Source: an uncultured Clostridia bacterium (GTDB lineage: Bacteria; Bacillota; Clostridia; Oscillospirales; Ruminococcaceae). Taken from it: a stretch of DNA of 64,000 bases. The notes beneath the pieces are model-generated. The model searched no databases and was not told the DNA's origin. It was given only the letters and a program-made list of their open reading frames with translations. The stretch spans positions 97,282-161,281 of the forward strand of contig CANQKW010000002.1 of assembly GCA_947624555.1 (NCBI GenBank), read 5' to 3'. Positions 52,650 to 60,524 of this stretch are shown piece after piece. Made by a program: the position numbers and the translations under genes. Numbering within the stretch: position 1 is the stretch's first letter; each line of letters starts with the position of its first letter.

Positions 52650-52680
52650 TGGAAATAATGTTGTATAATAGAATAGATAG
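52650..52680 (+). promoter_or_regulatory. possible cheV promoter (strong -10, weak -35)
   Basis: TATAAT at 52675-52680 with an extended TTG just before it. The -35 is poor: TTGGAA at 52650-52655 is 19 bp away. It lies 58 bp before cheV. Confidence 0.42.
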
Positions 52681-52738
52681 AAATTGACTTTTTACAGAAT
52701 TAGTCATTGATATTAAAAATTATAAGGAGCCTTTTAGT

Positions 52739-53632
52739 ATGGAAAATAATATTCTCCTTGAAAGCGGTACAAATGAGCTTGAAGTGCTGGAATTTATGGT
52801 AGGGTCTCAGAACTTCGGCATAAATATTGCCAAAGTAAGCGAGATTATGAACTATCAGCCTATGATACCTGTGCCTGATTCTCCTGCTGAATTTGAAGGA
52901 GTTTTTACGCCCAGAGATAAAGTCATTTCTGTTATTGATTTACATAAGGTGCTGGGCAAAGAAAGCGGAAACGCAAATCACGATTTGCTTATTATCTGTA
53001 ATTTCAACCAGATGGACGTAGGTTTTCACGTTACATCGGTAAAGGGAATACAGCGTATTTCGTGGGAGGATATCGAAAAACCCCCGAAAATTTCAAGCGA
53101 CGGCACGACAAATATTGCCACGGGCATTGCTAAGCTTTCCGACAGAATTATTCTTATACTTGACTTTGAGAGAATAGTTTCGGATATTAACCGTTCGGCA
53201 GGAATTGATGCAACGGGTGCAACAAAAGTCGATGAATCTAAGGCGGATAAGCATATTGTTATAGCTGAGGACTCTCCTTTCCTCAATACCTTGATAAAGA
53301 ACACTCTTTCTGAGGCGGGATATAAGAATGTCGCCTCGTTTGACAACGGAAAAGATGCGTGGGACTATATTTTCGGACATAAGGACCTCAACGGACATAT
53401 CCTCGATTACGTTTCCTGCGTGATAAGCGATATTGAAATGCCGAAGATGGACGGTCATCACCTTACGAAGAAGATTAAAGATGACGAGGTTTTAAAGCAG
53501 ATACCCGTATTTTTGTTCTCGTCGCTTATCAATGACCAGATGAGAATTAAAGGCGAAAGCGTAGGCGCAGACGCTCAGTTCTCCAAACCTCAGATCGGTG
53601 CGCTTATCAACTACTTAAACGAACATATTTAA
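52739..53632 (+). CDS. cheV: chemotaxis coupling protein CheV (CheW-receiver fusion)
   Basis: A 297-aa fusion coupling chemoreceptors to CheA. The N-terminal CheW domain (residues 1-150) has LEVLEFMVGSQNFGINIAKVSEIM and FTPRDKVISVIDLHKVLG. The C-terminal receiver domain has the acidic pocket VIAEDSPFL (about residue 178), the phospho-acceptor Asp in ISDIEMPKMDGHHL (about 236) and the lysine in AQFSKPQ. All key residues are intact. No che or flagellar operon is next to it. No clear terminator follows. Confidence 0.93.
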   Translation: MENNILLESGTNELEVLEFMVGSQNFGINIAKVSEIMNYQPMIPVPDSPAEFEGVFTPRDKVISVIDLHKVLGKESGNANHDLLIICNFNQMDVGFHVTSVKGIQRISWEDIEKPPKISSDGTTNIATGIAKLSDRIILILDFERIVSDINRSAGIDATGATKVDESKADKHIVIAEDSPFLNTLIKNTLSEAGYKNVASFDNGKDAWDYIFGHKDLNGHILDYVSCVISDIEMPKMDGHHLTKKIKDDEVLKQIPVFLFSSLINDQMRIKGESVGADAQFSKPQIGALINYLNEHI

Positions 53633-53733
53633 AGGCAGCCGGGGACAGATAAAGGCAGACAAAGGCGGTCGGAAAAGATTTTTTCATGAGCGTGCGAGGG
53701 AATGTTGCGTTTATGTGTCGAAAGGAAAAGAAA

Positions 53734-54270
53734 ATGGCAGAAATTGATATTGAAACCATAAACGCTGATATTGCGGAATTTAACGCAAAGTACAAAAGCG
53801 TCGGCAGAGAACTTCAAGACGACAAGTTTCGCAGTCAATATCTCGCAGATGCAGAGGCTGTCGTTGCGAAATATCAAGATCCCGACGGAGAAGTCCGCAG
53901 CGGACTCGGAAAATTCTGCCAGCAAATCGGCTGCTGGACGGTGGTTTACGGGCAAGACCTCGAACACGGAATTCCGTATTATCACAAGTCGCTCCGACTT
54001 TGTCCCGACTCGTATGATATTCATTACGGTTATTATACAACGCTTGAAGAGCTGGTTTCAAATGAAAAATATTCAACTCCCGAACTTGTTCAGGATACGA
54101 TAGATTGTCTGAAATTCTGCATTGACTACTGCGATACCCCCGAACTTATGGCTGAAAATCAGGTCGATTATCTCTATCTTGATTTGGCGGAGGTTTACAG
54201 AATAGCAGGACAGCCCGAAAAAGCGGCAGAGTGCGAAGAGATGGCTGACGAAATCGGCGGAGAAGAATGA
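53734..54270 (+). CDS. helical-repeat (TPR-like) protein of unknown function
   Basis: A 178-aa soluble, acidic, mostly helical protein (MAEIDIETINADIAEFNAKYKSV...). The segments HGIPYYHKSLRLCPDSYDIHYGYYTTLEEL and YLDLAEVYRIAGQPEKAAECEEMADE look like TPR units (A..Y...G....A). I do not recognise a specific family. The start is ATG 53734 behind AAAGGAAAAG; a longer in-frame reading to 53686 lacks a site. It lies 100 bp after cheV, so it could be a scaffold on the same transcript. Confidence 0.68.
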   Translation: MAEIDIETINADIAEFNAKYKSVGRELQDDKFRSQYLADAEAVVAKYQDPDGEVRSGLGKFCQQIGCWTVVYGQDLEHGIPYYHKSLRLCPDSYDIHYGYYTTLEELVSNEKYSTPELVQDTIDCLKFCIDYCDTPELMAENQVDYLYLDLAEVYRIAGQPEKAAECEEMADEIGGEE

Positions 54271-54350
54271 CCGAGGAAATAGATTTTAATCAGGCTTTTA
54301 GCGCTGATTATGACGCCGTTTTTGAGAAAATTCGGCGTCAGGAAATATAA
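54267..54350 (+). CDS. possible 27-aa ORF coupled to the TPR-like gene
   Basis: An ATG overlapping the previous stop (ATGA) opens a 27-codon frame (MTEEIDFNQAFSADYDAVFEK...) behind GGCGGAGAAG. It is short, acidic, and ends before the terminator at 54372. It may be a real coupled microprotein or chance. Confidence 0.3.
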   Translation: MTEEIDFNQAFSADYDAVFEKIRRQEI

Positions 54351-54371
54351 AGATTTTGAAAGAATATCGAA

Positions 54372-54405
54372 AATCCTCACGGGAATTGCCTGTGAGGATT
54401 TTTTG
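54372..54405 (+). terminator. terminator before the cobW unit
   Basis: A 9-bp stem AATCCTCAC (54372-54380)/GTGAGGATT (54392-54400) is followed by TTTT. Confidence 0.9.
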
Positions 54406-54416
54406 CTTAAAAGATA

Positions 54417-54445
54417 TTGACTATGATTAAAAAAAGTGGTACAAT
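54417..54445 (+). promoter_or_regulatory. promoter of the CobW cassette
   Basis: TTGACT (54417-54422), a 17-bp spacer ending in AGTGG, then TACAAT (54440-54445). A palindrome follows just after the expected start point. Confidence 0.78.
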
Positions 54446-54457
54446 ATAAGGTGGAAT

Positions 54458-54474
54458 GCAAATATCTTATTTGC
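54458..54474 (+). promoter_or_regulatory. palindromic operator-like site in the cobW leader
   Basis: GCAAATA (54458-54464), a 3-bp spacer TCT and TATTTGC (54468-54474) form a perfect 7+7 inverted repeat. It covers about +6 to +22 of the transcript, a good position for a repressor. A metal regulator such as a Zur-like Fur-family protein is possible given the genes, but this is inference. Confidence 0.45.
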
Positions 54475-54499
54475 GGATATATTATGAGAGGTGTTTAAA

Positions 54500-55579
54500 A
54501 TGACAAAAATAGACATTTTTTCGGGATTTTTGGGAGCAGGTAAAACAACGCTCATCAAAAAGCTATTGAAAGAGGGTTTTAACGGCGAAAAGCTCGTCCT
54601 TATCGAGAATGAGTTTGGCGAGATCGGCATTGACGGTGGATTTATGAAGGACGCTGGAATTGAAGTCACCGAAATGAACCAAGGCTGTATCTGCTGCTCT
54701 CTGGTAGGAGATTTCGGAAAGGCTCTGCAAAAGGTCCTCGATGAATTCAGCCCCGACAGAATTCTTATTGAGCCGTCGGGCGTAGGAAAGCTGTCGGATG
54801 TAATAAAGGCAGTGCAGGGCGTGTGCAATGAAAATGTTGTGTTAAATTCTTACACGACAGTCTGCGACGCATCTAAAATCAAAATGTATATGAAGAATTT
54901 CGGCGAGTTCTATAAAAATCAGGTAGAAACCGCAAGAACGATTGTTTTGAGCCGTACGCAGAAAATCTCTGAGGATAAGCTTATCGAAGCTGTTGCGATG
55001 CTGAAAGAGCTTAACAATAATGCTACGATTGTAACTACCAATTGGGACGACATCAGCGGAAAACAGATAATTGACGCTATGGAAATCAAGAACAGCTTGT
55101 CCGAAGAGCTTCTTGAAGAGCTTTCGCATCATCACGATGACGAAGAGGAATGTCACTGTCACGAGCATCATCACGACCACGACCACGAACATCACCACGA
55201 TGAAGAACATCATCATCATCATCATCACGAGGACGGCGAGGAGTGCCATTGTCACGACCATGATCACGAGCATCATCACGATCACGACCACGAGCATCAT
55301 CATCACGCAGATGAAGTTTTCACTTCATTCGGTGTGGAAACCGTGAAAAAATTTACAGAAGAAGAGCTTAAAAATGCGCTTTCAAAGCTCTCCGACGAAG
55401 AATACGGAGTAGTTCTCAGGGCAAAGGGAATTGTCGCAGGCGAAAACGGCTGGTTTGAATTTGACTTTGTTCCCGAAGAGTACGAAATCAGAAAAGGCTC
55501 TGCCGATGTAACGGGAAAAATGTGCGTTATCGGTTCAAAGCTCAATGAAGATAAAATTAAAACGCTTTTCGGCGTTTGA
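54500..55579 (+). CDS. CobW/G3E-family GTPase with His-rich metal-binding insert
   Basis: A 359-aa G3E GTPase of the COG0523/P47K type, metal chaperones or insertases often for zinc. Walker A is GFLGAGKTTL at the N-terminus, the metal-binding CxCC is in MNQGCICCSLVGD, then ILIEPSGVGKLSDV and the G4-like VTTNWDD. A roughly 65-residue insert (about 209-272) consists almost only of His, Asp and Glu with CHCH motifs and likely binds several metal ions. A CobW C-terminal domain follows (KFTEEELKNALSKL to GSKLNEDKIKTLFGV). The start is ATG 54500. The second CobW gene follows after 15 bp. Confidence 0.92.
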   Translation: MTKIDIFSGFLGAGKTTLIKKLLKEGFNGEKLVLIENEFGEIGIDGGFMKDAGIEVTEMNQGCICCSLVGDFGKALQKVLDEFSPDRILIEPSGVGKLSDVIKAVQGVCNENVVLNSYTTVCDASKIKMYMKNFGEFYKNQVETARTIVLSRTQKISEDKLIEAVAMLKELNNNATIVTTNWDDISGKQIIDAMEIKNSLSEELLEELSHHHDDEEECHCHEHHHDHDHEHHHDEEHHHHHHHEDGEECHCHDHDHEHHHDHDHEHHHHADEVFTSFGVETVKKFTEEELKNALSKLSDEEYGVVLRAKGIVAGENGWFEFDFVPEEYEIRKGSADVTGKMCVIGSKLNEDKIKTLFGV

Positions 55580-55594
55580 TGTCAGGAGAATAAT

Positions 55595-56542
55595 ATGGAA
55601 ATACCCGTATATTTAATGACAGGCTTTCTGGAGAGCGGAAAAACTTCGTTTATTCTGGAAACGCTTAATGACAAGCAGTTCAGCAGAGGCGAAAAAACGC
55701 TTGTTATCGCCTGCGAGCAGGGAGAAGTCGAGTTTGACGAAAGGATAATAAAAGCGTCAAGATCTGTTGTGGAGTATATTGAGGACGAAGATGACTTCAA
55801 TTCGGAAAATTTGAATGCTCTCGTCGCAAAGCATAAGCCCTCACGCATTATGCTTGAATATAACGGAATGTGGAGCCTGCGAGATATGGCTCAAAAAGCA
55901 CCTAAAGAGTGGATTTTCTATCAGATTTTTATGTTTGTGGATTATTCTCGTTTTGATATGTATATGAATAATATGCGCCAGCTGCTCTCTGATGATATTG
56001 CGGTATCGGATTTGATCATTTTCAATCGCTGCGAGCAGGGAAAAGTCGACAAAAAACGTATGCGCCGTATAATCAAGCCGTTAAATCCTCGGATAGATAT
56101 GATGTTCGAGTATAAGGACGGTTCAATTGAGCAGGGATTTCAGGGCGAGGACGAAATGCCGTTCGACGTAAAAGCCGACCCTATAAATATCGTTCACGAT
56201 GATTTCGGACTGTGGTATGTCGATATGATGAGCAATGCCGCACGCTATAAGGATAAGAATTTGCGTGTTCGGGGAATGGTTTTCCGTGCGTCAAATATTC
56301 CGAAAGGCTACTTTGTCATTTCAAGAAGAGCAATGACCTGCTGTGCAGACGATATTCAGGTCGTCGGCATTCTGGTAAAATCTCCCGATGAGCAGAAATT
56401 CCGTGACGGGGATTGGGTAGAGGTCACAGGAAAGGTTATCGCCGAAAAACAGGCGGCTTATAAGGGCGTAGGTCCTGTAATTCTTGCAGACAGCGTTCTT
56501 TCGACGGAAAAGGCTGACAGCGAGCTTGTGTACTTTAATTGA
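55595..56542 (+). CDS. CobW-like GTPase fused to a DUF1980/YcgQ-like domain
   Basis: A 315-aa fusion. Residues 1-185 are a divergent CobW-type G domain: VYLMTGFLESGKTSF (Walker A), ACEQGEVEFDE where the CxCC motif would be expected nearby, RIMLEYNGMW in place of the EPSG motif, and LIIFNRCEQGK as the G4 NRCE. Residues ~200-315 resemble the C-terminal OB-like domain of DUF1980/TIGR03943 (YcgQ) proteins (NLRVRGMVFRA, FVISRRAMTCCADDIQVVGILV, GDWVEVTGKV). YcgQ-type proteins occur in zinc-regulated loci with CobW GTPases. The fusion links the two in one chain. Confidence 0.75.
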   Translation: MEIPVYLMTGFLESGKTSFILETLNDKQFSRGEKTLVIACEQGEVEFDERIIKASRSVVEYIEDEDDFNSENLNALVAKHKPSRIMLEYNGMWSLRDMAQKAPKEWIFYQIFMFVDYSRFDMYMNNMRQLLSDDIAVSDLIIFNRCEQGKVDKKRMRRIIKPLNPRIDMMFEYKDGSIEQGFQGEDEMPFDVKADPINIVHDDFGLWYVDMMSNAARYKDKNLRVRGMVFRASNIPKGYFVISRRAMTCCADDIQVVGILVKSPDEQKFRDGDWVEVTGKVIAEKQAAYKGVGPVILADSVLSTEKADSELVYFN

Positions 56543-56591
56543 TACGAGGAACTTTACAGCAGCTCAAAATTCAGATAATTAAGGGGATCAT

Positions 56592-57860
56592 ATGAAATTA
56601 AGATTTTATAACGCCAAAATTCTTTCAATGGAGAACGAAAATATCATCAACGGCGAGCTTTGCACCGACGGAAACAAAATATCCTATATCGGCGAGGAAA
56701 GTCAGAGCGGAAAATATGACCGTGAAATTGATGTATGCGGTAACTTAATTATCCCCGGTTTCAAGAACGCTCATACTCATACCGCAATGACGTTTCTGCG
56801 CTCGTTTGCAGATGATTTGCCGCTGAACGACTGGCTTTACAATCAGGTTTTTCCGCATGAGGCAAAGCTTACGGACGAGGCAGTTTACGTATTTACTCAG
56901 CTGGGCAATATGGAATATCTCACAAGCGGAATTACAGCGAGTTTTGATATGTATATGAAACTTTCGGCTTATGCAAAGGCTAATGCCGACATGGGGTACA
57001 GAACGGTTCTCTGCGGATCTATAAACGATTTCGGCGGAACTGTCGAGGGCATTGAGGAAGAATTTAATACCTATAACAGTTATAATCCGCTGATTTCGTA
57101 TCAGTTGGGATTTCATGCGGAATATACCACAAAGCTTGAGATACTTGAGGGTATGTCAAGGCTTTCTCAGAAATACAAAGCTCCGCTTTATACTCACAAC
57201 AGCGAAACAAAATCAGAGGTAGACGGCTGTTTTGAGCGTTATAAAATGTCGCCGACGCAGCTTTTTGACAAGTTGGGAATGTTTGAATACGGCGGCGGAG
57301 GATTTCATTGCGTCTGGTTTGACGAAAAGGATATGGAAATTTTTTGCAGGAAGAATTTGTGGATGGTTACAAATCCTGCGTCTAATTTAAAGCTTGCAAG
57401 CGGAATTGCCCCTATTTGCGAAATGAAGAGAAAAGGTATGAAAAATTTTGCGATAGGTACAGACGGAGCGGCGTCCAACAATTGCCTCGATATGTTCAGG
57501 GAAATGTTCCTCACAGCAGGCTTGCAGAAGGTCAAAGAGAATGACGCAGCGGCTTGTCCTGCTTTTGATGTGCTTGAAATGGCAACAAAGGGCGGCGCTC
57601 TTGCAATGGGGCTTTCCGACTGCGATGTTCTTGCGGCAGGAAAGAAAGCCGATCTTGTTGTAATCGACCTAAATCAGCCTAATATGCAGCCGATACACAA
57701 TATTGCGAAAAATCTCGTTTATGCAGGCTCTAAGCAGAACGTTAAAATGACTGTTGTGGACGGAAAAATTCTTTACGAGGACGGAAAATTTTTGACTGTT
57801 GACGCTGATGAAGTGTACAAAAGAGCAAATAAACTTGCAAGAGAAATCTGCGGCGACTGA
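56592..57860 (+). CDS. amidohydrolase, SAH/MTA deaminase-like
   Basis: A 422-aa metal-dependent hydrolase of the chlorohydrolase/deaminase group, which deaminates S-adenosylhomocysteine, methylthioadenosine or related nucleosides. The metal motif is NAHTHTAMTFLRSFADDLPLNDWL at about residue 60. Later metal ligands are in YQLGFHAEYTT, GGGGFHCVWFDE and AIGTDGAASNN, and AGKKADLVVIDL closes the barrel region. All ligands appear to be present. The reading frame is complete, although its last ~50 bases overlap the remnant start of the next gene. Confidence 0.88.
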   Translation: MKLRFYNAKILSMENENIINGELCTDGNKISYIGEESQSGKYDREIDVCGNLIIPGFKNAHTHTAMTFLRSFADDLPLNDWLYNQVFPHEAKLTDEAVYVFTQLGNMEYLTSGITASFDMYMKLSAYAKANADMGYRTVLCGSINDFGGTVEGIEEEFNTYNSYNPLISYQLGFHAEYTTKLEILEGMSRLSQKYKAPLYTHNSETKSEVDGCFERYKMSPTQLFDKLGMFEYGGGGFHCVWFDEKDMEIFCRKNLWMVTNPASNLKLASGIAPICEMKRKGMKNFAIGTDGAASNNCLDMFREMFLTAGLQKVKENDAAACPAFDVLEMATKGGALAMGLSDCDVLAAGKKADLVVIDLNQPNMQPIHNIAKNLVYAGSKQNVKMTVVDGKILYEDGKFLTVDADEVYKRANKLAREICGD

Positions 57861-58644
57861 TGTTAATACAATAATTGCGGATAGGCACAATCTTAACGGT
57901 GTACTTAGAAAATATGAGTTTGACGCTGTTCTTGATATTTGCGGATATAATGAAAATGATATTCGTGACCTGTTGTGCGAAATAGGAGATTTCGGAATAT
58001 ATATTTTTGTAAGCTCCGGTGCGGTTTATCCCGAAACATTACCGCAGCCGTTTTCCGAAGAAATGCCCGTGGGTGCTGATTCTGTGTGGGGAGATTACGG
58101 TACAAATAAGATAGCAGCCGAAAAATATCTTTGTGAAAAAGTTTCGAATGCTTATATAATCCGTCCGCCTTATCTTTACGGCAAGATGAACAATCTTTAC
58201 CGTGAGGCATTCGTTTTTGAATGTGCAGAGCAAGAACGTCCGTTTTACATTCCGAATTACGGCAGAATGGGTTTACAGTTTTTCGATATCGAGGATATGT
58301 GTAGATTTATGAAAGCAGTTATCGAAAAACAGCCAAAACAGCATATTTTTAATGTCGGAAATCCTAAAAGCATAAGCGTTGCCGATTGGGTAAGTCTGTG
58401 TTACAAAACGGTGGGAAAAACCGCAGATTTTCATTTTGTAAAACCTGATATTGAACAGCGTAATTTTTTCCCGTTTTATAATTACGAATACAAATTGAAC
58501 GTTGAAAAAATGCTTGCAATAATGCCTGATGTAAAGCCGCTCGAAGAAGGCTTAATGCAGTCGTACGAGTGGTTTGCGGATAACAGAACTGAAATTCGCA
58601 GAAAGAATTTGACAGAATTTATTGATAATAATTTGAGAGGATAA
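57808..58644 (+). CDS. NAD-dependent epimerase/dehydratase, N-terminally truncated
   Basis: A short-chain/extended NAD-dependent epimerase-like protein that lacks its normal N-terminus. Residues from DVNTIIADRHNLNGVLRKYEFDAVLDICGY onward fit the family, including YIFVSSGAVYPE and the catalytic YGTNK (YxxxK) with GDYGTNKIAAEKYL. RPPYLYG and FDIEDMCRFMKAVIE also fit. The ~45 residues carrying the GxxGxxG NAD-binding loop are missing: upstream DNA codes for the amidohydrolase in another frame. The formal start (ATG 57808) gives ~18 residues unlike the family. This is probably a deletion remnant or pseudogene. Confidence 0.6.
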   Translation: MKCTKEQINLQEKSAATDVNTIIADRHNLNGVLRKYEFDAVLDICGYNENDIRDLLCEIGDFGIYIFVSSGAVYPETLPQPFSEEMPVGADSVWGDYGTNKIAAEKYLCEKVSNAYIIRPPYLYGKMNNLYREAFVFECAEQERPFYIPNYGRMGLQFFDIEDMCRFMKAVIEKQPKQHIFNVGNPKSISVADWVSLCYKTVGKTADFHFVKPDIEQRNFFPFYNYEYKLNVEKMLAIMPDVKPLEEGLMQSYEWFADNRTEIRRKNLTEFIDNNLRG

Positions 58645-58652
58645 TAGCTTAT

Positions 58653-60524
58653 ATGCCGTTTTTACCCGTATGCAAGAAGGATTTGGAAGAAAGAGGAATA
58701 GAACAGCTTGATTTTATCTGCGTTACAGGCGACGCCTATATTGACCACCCGACGTTTGGAATTGCAATCATTTCAAGAATGATTGAGGCGGCGGGTTTTT
58801 CTGTAGGTATAATTTCGCAGCCGCTCTCCGATAAGGATTACAGAGAGCTGGGAAAGCCGAAATACTGCTTTATGGTGACAGGCGGAAATATCGACAGTAT
58901 GGTTTCAAATTACACTGTTTCTCTCAAAAAGCGAAACGATGACGCTTATTCTCCCGGAGGAAGAGGCGGAAAACGTCCCGACAGAGCAGTTATCACTTAC
59001 TGCAAGGCGCTTAAACGGCTTTTTCCCGAAACTGAAATAGAAATAGGCGGTCTTGAGGCGTCGCTCAGGCGTTTTGCTCACTACGATTACTGGAGCGACA
59101 GCGTAATGCCGTCAATTCTGGTTGACAGCGGCGCTGATTTCCTTATGTACGGAATGGGCGAGGTCACGCTCTCTCAGATGCTTAATCGTTTCAAACAGGG
59201 ACAAAAGCTTTCCGATATGCACGACCTCAGAGGTATATGTTATCTCACGAAACCCGAAAATACTCCTATCGGAGCGGTTCAGTGCGATTCGTATGAAATA
59301 GTCAAGGAGAATAAAAAAGCATATGCAAAAGCTTGCCGTAAGCAGTATGACGAGCAGGACGAGGTTTACGGAAGAACAATTATCCAGCGACACGGAAATA
59401 TAATGCTGGTTCAAAATCCGCCGCAGCGTTCGGTCACGCAAAAGGAATTTGACTATGCTTATGAATTGCCTTATATGAGAGCATATCACCCGATGTATGA
59501 AAAGGACGGCGGCGTACCTGCCATACAGGAAGTCGAGTTTTCCATAACTCATAACAGAGGCTGTTTTGGTTTTTGCAATTTCTGTTCAATAGCTCTTCAT
59601 CAGGGAAGAAGGGTCCAGACAAGAAGTGAAAATTCCGTGTATAACGAGGCTGTAATGCTTTCGGAAAAGCCGAATTTTAAGGGATATATCCACGACGTCG
59701 GCGGACCTACGGCAAATTTCCGCCATCCGTCCTGCGAAAAGCAGGAGGAACAGGGACTTTGCAAGGGCAGAAAATGTTTAGCTCCGACTCCCTGTAAAAA
59801 CATAAACGCCGACCATTCGGATTATATTTCGCTTTTGCGTCGGCTGCGCTCCATAAAAAAGGTAAAAAAGGTGTTTATCCGTTCGGGAATACGCTTTGAC
59901 TATATGCTGCTGGAAAAGAACGGAAAATTCCTCGACGAGCTTGTAGAGTTTCACGTCAGCGGTCAGCTTAAAGTTGCCCCCGAACACGCCTCTAATAAGG
60001 TCCTCGATTTAATGGGAAAACCGCATATCGAGGTTTACGAGGAGTTTGAGAAACGATTTTATGCCTCTACAAAAAAATGCCAAAAAGAGCAGTATCTTGT
60101 GCCGTATCTGATGTCATCTCACCCCGGCTGTACGCTTAACGAGGCAATAGAGCTTGCATTATTCGAGAAAAAGCATAATATTCGTCCCGAACAGGTTCAG
60201 GATTTTTACCCCACACCCGGTACGATTTCAACGGCAATGTTTTATACGGGGATAAATCCCTACACTATGGAGCCTGTTTATGTACCGAGAACGACCGAGG
60301 AAAAAGCAATGCAGCGTGCGCTTTTGCAGTATTTTATGCCTAAGAACCGCACCCTCGTTGAAAAAGCGCTTACAATTGCAAAGCGGCGTGATTTGATAGG
60401 ATTTGGAAAAGACTGCCTTATAGCACCGTCAAAATCTCCCGAAAGAAATTTCGGAAATGAAAGGAAAGGAAATGTCGAGAATAAAAACAGCAAAAATCTT
60501 CCGAAAAAAGCAAAGCGGCGTTAA
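58653..60524 (+). CDS. YgiQ family radical SAM protein
   Basis: A 623-aa UPF0313/YgiQ radical SAM enzyme of unknown substrate. The N-terminal B12-like region starts FLPVCKKDLEERGIEQLDFICVTGDAYIDHPTFG. The radical SAM cluster motif is NRGCFGFCNFCSIALHQGR (CxxxCxxC, about residue 310). Further conserved parts are HDVGGPTANFRHPSC, VAPEHASNKVLDLMGKP and QVQDFYPTPGTISTAMFYTG. The tail is Lys/Arg/Asn-rich. The length is typical. The metallo-beta-lactamase gene starts inside its last 53 bases. Confidence 0.95.
   Translation: MPFLPVCKKDLEERGIEQLDFICVTGDAYIDHPTFGIAIISRMIEAAGFSVGIISQPLSDKDYRELGKPKYCFMVTGGNIDSMVSNYTVSLKKRNDDAYSPGGRGGKRPDRAVITYCKALKRLFPETEIEIGGLEASLRRFAHYDYWSDSVMPSILVDSGADFLMYGMGEVTLSQMLNRFKQGQKLSDMHDLRGICYLTKPENTPIGAVQCDSYEIVKENKKAYAKACRKQYDEQDEVYGRTIIQRHGNIMLVQNPPQRSVTQKEFDYAYELPYMRAYHPMYEKDGGVPAIQEVEFSITHNRGCFGFCNFCSIALHQGRRVQTRSENSVYNEAVMLSEKPNFKGYIHDVGGPTANFRHPSCEKQEEQGLCKGRKCLAPTPCKNINADHSDYISLLRRLRSIKKVKKVFIRSGIRFDYMLLEKNGKFLDELVEFHVSGQLKVAPEHASNKVLDLMGKPHIEVYEEFEKRFYASTKKCQKEQYLVPYLMSSHPGCTLNEAIELALFEKKHNIRPEQVQDFYPTPGTISTAMFYTGINPYTMEPVYVPRTTEEKAMQRALLQYFMPKNRTLVEKALTIAKRRDLIGFGKDCLIAPSKSPERNFGNERKGNVENKNSKNLPKKAKRR

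Noticed and set aside
54842..55306. Minus-strand frame rich in Met and Val opposite the CobW gene
   Set aside because: It is the complement of the His/Asp-rich insert and has no ribosome site; a shadow of the real gene.
54842..55330. The CAT/CAC-rich repeats in the CobW gene as a tandem DNA repeat or CRISPR-like array
   Set aside because: The periodicity is codon-level (His/Asp codons) with intact reading frame and no spacers; it is a protein low-complexity insert.
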